Position numbers and translations under genes: made by a program
Shown: one piece after another, positions 63,193-64,000 of the stretch
Position numbering within the stretch: the first letter of the stretch is position 1
Layout: each line of letters begins with the position of its first letter
The notes under the pieces: generated by a model
Told to the model about the DNA's origin: nothing
The model's input: the letters and a program-made list of their open reading frames with translations, nothing else
Databases searched by the model: none
Assembly: GCF_035582795.1 (NCBI RefSeq)
Contig: NC_134365.1
Coordinates: 79,837,635-79,901,634 of the forward strand
Direction of reading: 5' to 3'
From: Mycteria americana
Lineage: Eukaryota; Chordata; Aves; Ciconiiformes; Ciconiidae
Length of the DNA stretch: 64,000 nt

Positions 63193-64000
63193 ATTAGGAG
63201 ATCACCACCAGTACTAATTGAAATGAGGCCTTTTGTCTTTGGAGAAGGTGCTGAAGGTCGCTTCTTGCAATCTGCCAGGCCGTGAGAGAAGTCGTGTCTG
63301 CGGTCTGCCTGTCTGAGTTGCTGCCATTTGCTTGAGTTCGTTTGCATTCTAACTGAGGGCTGTGTTTTAAAAGTGCTCTAATGCCCAGTAATGCAGGCAG
63401 TTGCTGCTCAGACAGACAGATATTGGATCATTGCTTCCTAAAATGAGTGATTTCTGGCAGATAGGGTGAGAGGAGCCTATTTATCCATTGTTGGAGTCAT
63501 GGAGCAGCCTTTACCCCTAATTTAGATGTCATCTCTGATTAAGTTTTAGACTGCTAACTGAGCACTAAACTTAGTATGGTCTGATGTGGACACCATTACA
63601 AGTTCCATAATTGCCAAAGTTTACTACACTCTAACATGCATATATTCAGCAGCGTATTTTCAGCATGTAACCACAATCAGCTGAGAATCATATATGCTAA
63701 ATACATACTTTGATCATTCAGCTGTGAGTGCAGGGTTAAAGATTTAACTGTTTCATAGTTATTAGCAAGGCATCTGTTTTTCTGAGTAACTAGGTGAGAA
63801 TATTGCTGTTCCACACGTCATTCTGAAATGTCTTATGTCAGCAGCTAGATGAATAAGACTGCCACTGAATGTCAGCTATTACAACTGTAATTTAACTTGA
63901 AATATAAAACCGTAGAATATACACTGTTTAGCCAGTAATTTGTTAAATCTTGGATCAACAATGATAGAAAAAAACACTACACGCTGCTGTTAAACAAAAC

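Larger units (their letters stand above)
59578..64000 (-). other. WNT7B: WNT7B intron 2, partial (3' portion)
   Basis: At least 4.4 kb of intron upstream of exon 3. No minus-strand segment resembles Wnt exon 2, which would contain the conserved CNKIPGL and FGRWNCS blocks, so the intron continues past the window end. It contains a long near-perfect hairpin (60322-60414), a small hairpin at 60425-60446, a hAT-type MITE (61374-61572) and a four-copy 16-bp tandem repeat (63129-63192). Confidence 0.88.

Overview
This is vertebrate genomic DNA, most likely avian. The one gene I can identify with confidence is WNT7B on the minus strand, represented by its last two coding exons. Three signs point to a bird (or, less likely, a crocodilian or turtle): a decayed CR1 LINE with recognisable reverse-transcriptase ORF fragments, old tRNA-derived SINEs with amniote-type bodies, and otherwise sparse repeats around long introns. 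No bacterial, viral or CRISPR-type features were seen.

Layout: 1-44400 is non-genic by my reading. It holds scattered old transposon relics (SINEs at 12984-13100, 18421-18515 and 40670-40872; the CR1 at 26270-27100), a cluster of CpG-rich patches at 35330-36660, and an AT-rich stretch (about 32740-34400) that looks like conserved non-coding DNA. From about 44400 to 47371 lies the probable 3' flank and 3'UTR of WNT7B, with candidate poly(A) signals. The last WNT7B exon (exon 4 by comparison with mammals) is 47372-47851, followed on the + axis by an 11.45-kb intron (47852-59305), exon 3 (59306-59577) and the 3' part of intron 2 (59578 to the window end). Exons 1 and 2, with the promoter, signal peptide and about 100 N-terminal residues, lie beyond 64000.

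The two exons join in frame (AAG | GTT) and give about 249 residues of the roughly 350-residue Wnt ligand: the helical middle part, the acylated-serine thumb, the linker and the 12-cysteine C-terminal domain. In mammals the convergent neighbour downstream of WNT7B is ATXN10. I saw no exon of it here.

The most unusual signals outside the gene are: a 28-bp perfect inverted repeat (93-nt hairpin including wobble and extra pairs) inside WNT7B intron 2; a complete 199-bp hAT-type MITE with near-perfect termini and an 8-bp target-site duplication in the same intron; a decoy 3' splice site 29 nt upstream of the exon 4 acceptor that would give an immediate stop; a stop-free run of about 254 codons downstream of the gene; and island-like CpG patches in intergenic and intronic DNA. 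I found no convincing new multi-gene system.
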